In this document: in pieces, positions 59,816 through 64,000 of the stretch
Layout: the number at the start of each line of letters is the position of its first letter
Numbering within the stretch: the stretch's first letter is position 1
Assembly: GCA_947465645.1 (NCBI GenBank)
Contig: CANIBQ010000014.1
Coordinates: 1 to 64,000, forward strand
DNA from: Acidobacteriota bacterium
GTDB taxonomy: Bacteria > Acidobacteriota > Vicinamibacteria > Vicinamibacterales > UBA2999
DNA length: 64,000 bases
Direction of reading: 5' to 3'
Position numbers and translations under genes: made by a program
The notes under the pieces: generated by a model
What the model saw: the letters and a program-made list of their open reading frames with translations, nothing else
Database searches by the model: none
Told to the model about the DNA's origin: nothing

Positions 59816-62529
59816 GACTTGGCGTCGCGCCAGTTCTCGCCGATACCGACGTCGACGGTTAGCGGAACGTTCAGGGACGCGGCGCTTTCCATCATGTCTC
59901 GAACCAGATCGGCCGCCGGTTCCGCCTCATCGCGCGGTCCTTCGAACAGCAGCTCGTCGTGGACCGTGAGAATCATCCGGGTCGCAAGACGTCGCCGCGT
60001 GAGCTCGCGGTGGACGTCGATCATCGCTTTCTTGAGGATGTCGGCGGCGGTGCCCTGGATCGGCAGGTTGACCGTGACGCGCTCCGCGGCGGCGCGAATC
60101 TGGCCGTTCCGGCTATTCAGCTCCGGCACCAGCCTGCGCCTTCCGAACAACGTCTTCACCACGCCCTGCTCGCGCGCGCGCTGGAGGGTCTCCTCGATGA
60201 ATCCCCGCACGCGGGGGAATCCCGCGAAATACGCGTCGATGAATTCCTGCGCGGCTTCCTTGCTGACCCCGATGTCCTTGGCGAGCGTGAACGCCGTCTT
60301 GCCGTAGAGCAGCGCGTAGTTGATGATCTTCGCCCGCCGGCGGAGCTCGTGCGGATCCAGGCCGCTGTCGGCGCCGAAGACCTTGAGGGCGGTACGGTCG
60401 TGAATGTCCTCGCCGCTGCGGAACGCCTCGACCAGCGCGTCTTCGCCGGCCAGGTGCGCGAGGACCCGGAGCTCGATCTGCGAGTAGTCGGCGGAGATGA
60501 GCACGTTGCCCGGGGCGGCGACAAACGCCCGGCGGATCTGGCGTCCAAGCTCGGTGCGAATCGGGATGTTCTGCAGGTTGGGATCGGAACTGCTCAAGCG
60601 GCCGGTGGCGGCCACCGCCTGGTTGAAACAGGTGTGGACGCGCCCGGTAACCGGATGGACGAGCTGCGGCAGCGCGTCGATGTACGTGCTTTTCAGCTTG
60701 TGGAGACCCCGCCAATCGAGAATCAGACGGGGGAGCTCATGGGAGAGTGCCAGCTCCTCGAGCACTTCGACCGCAGTCGAGGCCGATTTCGTCTTGCCGG
60801 TCTTCTTCAGCGCGGGCAACTGCAGCTTCTCGAACAAGATTTCCCCAAGCTGCTTGGGCGAGTTGACGTTGAACTCTTCGCCCGCCAGCTCGAAGATCCG
60901 CGCCGAGTATCGCGCGAGCTCCTGCTCGATGTGCTGCGACTGCGCGGCAAGCGCGGGACCGTCGATCCGAATCCCCGCGCGCTCGACGTCCGCGAGTACG
61001 GGAAGCAGCGGCATCTCCATCTCGCGGAACACGCCGTCGAGCTGGTCCGTCACCAGGAGCGGTGCGAGCCGATGGGACAACTGCCGCGACAGGTCGGCCC
61101 GCTCACCCGCGAAGCTCAGCGCGGCTTCTGGAGACAACTGCGCAAGCGGTTGTGACTTGGCGCCGCGGCCGCACACGTCCTCCTCGCTCAACGCCTTGTA
61201 ACCCAGGTGCTCGAGCGACGTTTCCTCCAGCGGATGGCCCGAACGCGTGGCGTCCAGCAGGTAGCTGGCGAGCATCGAATCGAACGCCAGCCCCTTGAGC
61301 GAGATGCCATGACCCGCCAGCACTACCAGGTCGAACTTCAGGTCGTGCCCAACCTTGCGGACGTCCTCGTTCTCGAGCAGCGGCTTGAGCCGCTCGAGGA
61401 CGTCGCGGCGGTCCAGTTGCGGAGGGGCGGCCGCGCCCGAGAGCAGATCATCCTTCGAGTCGGCGCCCGTGTGGCCCATCGGGATGTACCGCGCCTGTCG
61501 ATCGGCGGTCGAGAACGCGATCCCCACAATCGAGGCGAGCATTGCTGACGGCCGATCCGGAACCACTCGCAGCGAGAACTCGCCAGCCGCGCGAAGCTCC
61601 GCCACCAGCGCATCGAGCTCCGCCACCGAGAGGACGAGCGAGTAGTCCTTCTCGATCGTCTCGGCTGTCGGCGCGTACTCGTTCATCAGCGTCCGGAACG
61701 CCAGCCGCGAGAACAGCTCGTAGCACCGCTCGGTGGACGCGCCGCGGTACCGCAACGCCTGGAAGTCGATGTCGAGTGGAACGTCTCGGCGAATCGTCAC
61801 CAGCTCACGGCTCTGGAGCGCCTCGGCCCGGTGCGCGAGCAGCGACTCGCGGTACTTCTTCTGCGGCAGGGCCGCCGCGTGGTCGAGCAGCGCGTCAAGG
61901 CTGCCGTACGTGGTGATCAGATCGATGGCGCCCTTCTTCCCGACGCCCGGCACGCCGCCGACGTTGTCACTGGTGTCGCCGACCAGCGCCAGCACGTCCG
62001 CGACCTGTGACGGCTTCACGCCAAACTTCTCGACGACGCCATTGGCATCGAGCCACACACCGTCTTCGCGCGGGTCGTACACGCGGATGCCGTCTCGGAC
62101 CAGTTGAAAAAAGTCCTTGTCGATCGACACGATCGCGACCTCGAAGCCCTCCGCGGCCGCGCGCTCCGCCATCGTGCCGATCACGTCGTCGGCTTCGTAT
62201 CCGGGCGAGTTGAGAATCGGCACGCCGAGCGCCTCGCACGCCTGGTGCACGGAGTTGATCTGCTCGGCCAGATCGTCGGGCATCGCGGCGCGATTGGCTT
62301 TGTAGTCGCTGACGATCTTGTCGCGGAAGGTGGGACCCTTGAGGTCGAACGAGGCTGCGATGAACTCGGGTGCGTGATCCGCAATCAGCTTCCGCAGCAT
62401 CGTGACGAACACGTACACCGCGTGGGTCGTCTGTCCCTCCTGGTTCGACAGTCCCTTGCCGCGAAACGCGTGGTACGCGCGGTACATCTGGGAGCTGCCA
62501 TCTATCAGGAAGAGCGTCGGGCGGGCCAT
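59812..62529 (-). CDS. polA: DNA polymerase I
   Basis: 905 residues with the three Pol I domains. The 5' nuclease (1-290) has YEADDVIGTMA and IDKDFFQLV. The proofreading domain (about 310-500) keeps the fold, but Exo I (normally DxE) reads LRVV near residue 318 and Exo III has F in place of Tyr and R in place of Asp; only the Exo II Asp (DLKFD) remains. Proofreading is likely absent. The polymerase domain has DYSQIELRVLAHLAGED near 680, an O-helix RRRAKIINYALLYG near 735, where Tyr replaces the usual Phe762, and HDELLFEGP near the end. Convergent with the TPR gene. Confidence 0.95.
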   Translation of the reverse strand: MARPTLFLIDGSSQMYRAYHAFRGKGLSNQEGQTTHAVYVFVTMLRKLIADHAPEFIAASFDLKGPTFRDKIVSDYKANRAAMPDDLAEQINSVHQACEALGVPILNSPGYEADDVIGTMAERAAAEGFEVAIVSIDKDFFQLVRDGIRVYDPREDGVWLDANGVVEKFGVKPSQVADVLALVGDTSDNVGGVPGVGKKGAIDLITTYGSLDALLDHAAALPQKKYRESLLAHRAEALQSRELVTIRRDVPLDIDFQALRYRGASTERCYELFSRLAFRTLMNEYAPTAETIEKDYSLVLSVAELDALVAELRAAGEFSLRVVPDRPSAMLASIVGIAFSTADRQARYIPMGHTGADSKDDLLSGAAAPPQLDRRDVLERLKPLLENEDVRKVGHDLKFDLVVLAGHGISLKGLAFDSMLASYLLDATRSGHPLEETSLEHLGYKALSEEDVCGRGAKSQPLAQLSPEAALSFAGERADLSRQLSHRLAPLLVTDQLDGVFREMEMPLLPVLADVERAGIRIDGPALAAQSQHIEQELARYSARIFELAGEEFNVNSPKQLGEILFEKLQLPALKKTGKTKSASTAVEVLEELALSHELPRLILDWRGLHKLKSTYIDALPQLVHPVTGRVHTCFNQAVAATGRLSSSDPNLQNIPIRTELGRQIRRAFVAAPGNVLISADYSQIELRVLAHLAGEDALVEAFRSGEDIHDRTALKVFGADSGLDPHELRRRAKIINYALLYGKTAFTLAKDIGVSKEAAQEFIDAYFAGFPRVRGFIEETLQRAREQGVVKTLFGRRRLVPELNSRNGQIRAAAERVTVNLPIQGTAADILKKAMIDVHRELTRRRLATRMILTVHDELLFEGPRDEAEPAADLVRDMMESAASLNVPLTVDVGIGENWRDAKS

Positions 62530-62661
62530 TACTGCAGGGCGATGACAGATGAAGGTTGGAGCATCAACTGGCTGCTGTCAAAAAGATCATCGGCGCTCCA
62601 ACGGAGCGGCCGGGCGCGCGTGTCGAATTGCTGCTCCACTAAGGATATATCATTGAGCTTC

Positions 62662-63429
62662 ATGCACTTTGGGTCCCCGAGCGCAGTGCGGCGCGCGTGT
62701 TTTGTCGTCGTGTGTGCCTGCGCGGTCGTTGTGAGTGCGTGTGCGGGCCGTGGCGTGTTCAAACCCGAGTACGAGTACGAAGAGGAGCTGTATCTCGCGC
62801 TCGACGGCTCGGCGACGGTGAACGTGAACGCGTCGGTGGCGTCGCTCGTCGCGCTGCGCGGCTTCCAACTGGATCCCAATCCACGGGCGCGGCTCGATCG
62901 CTCGGCTGTTCGCGCGCTGTTCGAGGGACCGGGCGCCGACGTCTCGAAGGTCAGCCTTTCGCGGCGCAACGGCAGGCGCTTCGTCCACGTGAGCGTGGAC
63001 GTCGACGATGTGCGACGGCTCGGCACTCTGGCCCCGTTCGCGTGGTCGTCGTATCGCTTCGACCGCGAGGGCGACATCATGGAGTTCAGGCAGGGGGTCG
63101 GACGATCCGCGGGCCAGCAGGTGAACGCCGGATGGATGGGCCAGGAGCTCGTGGCGTTCCGGATGCACCTTCCAAGCGAGATCCCGTTTCACAACTCGCC
63201 CAGCGGCGTGCAGCGCGGAAACATCCTGGAGTGGGAGCAGCCGCTCGCCGATCGGTTGAAAGGCGCGCCGCTCGACCTGCAGGTTCAACTCGAGCCCGAA
63301 TCGATTCTCTATACGACGGTGATCCTCTTCGGCGCGACGGTCGTCGCCGCCGCGGTGACGTTCGCTCTTCTGATCTGGTGGGTCGCCCGGCGCGGGCGCG
63401 ATGGTGAGATGGCGGAGTCCCGGTCATGA
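62662..63429 (+). CDS. Putative lipoprotein with C-terminal transmembrane helix
   Basis: 255 residues. A lipobox-like VVSACAG lies near residue 27 and a hydrophobic segment (TTVILFGATVVAAAVTFALLIWW) near 216-240. The central part has DVSKVSLSRRNGRRFVHVSVDVDDVRRL and EIPFHNSPSGVQRGNILEWEQPL. I do not recognise the family. The start is ATG 62662; the frame is open from 62104, but that is antisense to polA. A TATATC hexamer lies 10 nt upstream. It is divergent from polA. Confidence 0.65.
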   Translation: MHFGSPSAVRRACFVVVCACAVVVSACAGRGVFKPEYEYEEELYLALDGSATVNVNASVASLVALRGFQLDPNPRARLDRSAVRALFEGPGADVSKVSLSRRNGRRFVHVSVDVDDVRRLGTLAPFAWSSYRFDREGDIMEFRQGVGRSAGQQVNAGWMGQELVAFRMHLPSEIPFHNSPSGVQRGNILEWEQPLADRLKGAPLDLQVQLEPESILYTTVILFGATVVAAAVTFALLIWWVARRGRDGEMAESRS

Positions 63430-63442
63430 ACACGGCGAACCT

Positions 63443-63471
63443 CCCGGCGCTGTGCTTCTATCCGCGCCGGG
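63443..63471. terminator. Inverted repeat between lipoprotein and BON genes
   Basis: CCCGGCGC (63443-63450) and GCGCCGGG (63464-63471) are perfect 8-bp inverted arms with a 13-bp loop, in the 72-bp gap between convergent genes. No T-run follows either side. Confidence 0.5.
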
Positions 63472-63501
63472 GGGATCGCGTGGCGGCGTTCCTGGCCCGC
63501 G

Positions 63502-64000
63502 TTAGATCTTCTCCATCTCCGCCTTCATCTCGGCGTCGGTCTTGAGGTTGTTGGTCACCGAGAACGCGGTGAATCCGCTCGCCAGCGACCGGGCAATCGC
63601 GCGGTCCACGTTGCTGTTGACCACACCCTCGAGCGTCACGTGGCCGCGGTCAACGATGATGTGGATCGGCGGGTTGACCATCGAGCCGTAACCATAGAAA
63701 TTCGAGCTCCCGTAAATAGCCCGCGCGATCCCGCGGCGCAGGTCATCGTCGAACTGCGAGACGGGCAGCACTTCGATGCGGTTGACCACCTGGGTGACGC
63801 CGGCCAGCTTCGCCACCTGCTTCTCGATGTCGGTGCTCTTGTACGGCATCGTCACCTTGCCGGTCAGCGTGACGACTCCCTCGTTTACGTCCGCCTGAAT
63901 GTTGTCGAACACCGTGAAGTGCGGGTACCTCAACACCTGCCGTGACACGTCGCGGAAGAGCTGAAGATTCCCTGAATCCGCCGCAAAGGCCGGTGCGCTC
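63502..64000 (-). CDS. BON-domain secreted protein, partial
   Basis: The frame is open to the right edge, so the start is outside. The visible end reads SAPAFAADSGN, a signal peptide cleavage region, so only its first residues are missing. Two BON domains follow (FTVFDNIQADVNEGVVTLTGKV and IHIIVDRGHVTLEGVVNSNVDRAIA). BON domains are found in OsmY and outer-membrane or lipid-binding proteins, often stress induced. The sequence ends at AEMKAEMEKI. Confidence 0.85.
   Translation of the reverse strand, partial: SAPAFAADSGNLQLFRDVSRQVLRYPHFTVFDNIQADVNEGVVTLTGKVTMPYKSTDIEKQVAKLAGVTQVVNRIEVLPVSQFDDDLRRGIARAIYGSSNFYGYGSMVNPPIHIIVDRGHVTLEGVVNSNVDRAIARSLASGFTAFSVTNNLKTDAEMKAEMEKI

Noticed and set aside
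63426..63542. Short frame overlapping the lipoprotein stop as ATGA
   Set aside because: It runs through the inverted repeat and into the BON gene antisense; composition is Pro/Ser/Arg noise.

Overview
The window is high-GC, gene-dense bacterial DNA with a Gram-negative cell plan: SurA-like chaperone, GmhA (LPS heptose), an OmpA-type lipoprotein, OprP-like and YaiO-like barrels, and an Oar-like TonB-dependent protein with a carboxypeptidase-like plug. A VWFA protein of the type common in Acidobacteriota, the Oar-like receptor, a CHRD protein and many sensor kinases point to Acidobacteriota, probably Vicinamibacteria. That placement is inference; there is no rRNA marker. I found no tRNA, rRNA, CRISPR array, transposase or prophage, so this looks like ordinary chromosome.

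Layout. 0-5.3 kb: one forward operon, the 3' part of mfd, a surA-like gene, a NusG paralogue, dus and gmhA. 5.3-18.9 kb: a signalling region with a 7TM histidine kinase, a GAFTGA-type NtrC regulator, a BldC-sized HTH protein translationally coupled to an 82-residue stand-alone DHp-like protein, a FliA/WhiG-type sigma factor behind a plausible sigma-54 promoter, a hybrid kinase, a GGDEF cyclase and a GAF-GAF-PP2C phosphatase. 19-35 kb: mostly reverse-strand metabolism and envelope genes (glnA, two outer-membrane barrels, ccdA, nuoG, an M1-like protein, a kbl-type enzyme, a GT-C-like protein, an AI-2E exporter, an aminotransferase). 35-46.9 kb: VWFA protein, OmpA lipoprotein, CHRD protein, SDR, MTHFR-like protein, S9 peptidase, beta-CASP nuclease, aminotransferase and malQ. 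46.9-64 kb: glnS, rmuC, a pseudokinase, an M23 peptidase interrupted by one amber codon, the Oar-like receptor, DUF1015-serA-serC, pcnB, polA and a BON-domain protein.

The most interesting system is at 8.5-11.8 kb. A sigma-54 activator, a sigma-54-like promoter with an upstream palindrome, a FliA-type sigma gene, and a coupled HTH plus orphan phosphoacceptor pair suggest a compact cascade in which the mini-DHp protein could be an undescribed phosphotransfer node.

Genome-style features also stand out. Eight of twelve convergent gene pairs overlap at their stop codons, and the other four gaps all hold an inverted repeat or palindrome array. Several first genes have a TANNNT hexamer 6-8 nt before the start codon, suggesting leaderless mRNAs. 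Three intergenic gaps carry degenerate tandem arrays of about 7 bp, each built from a different word.
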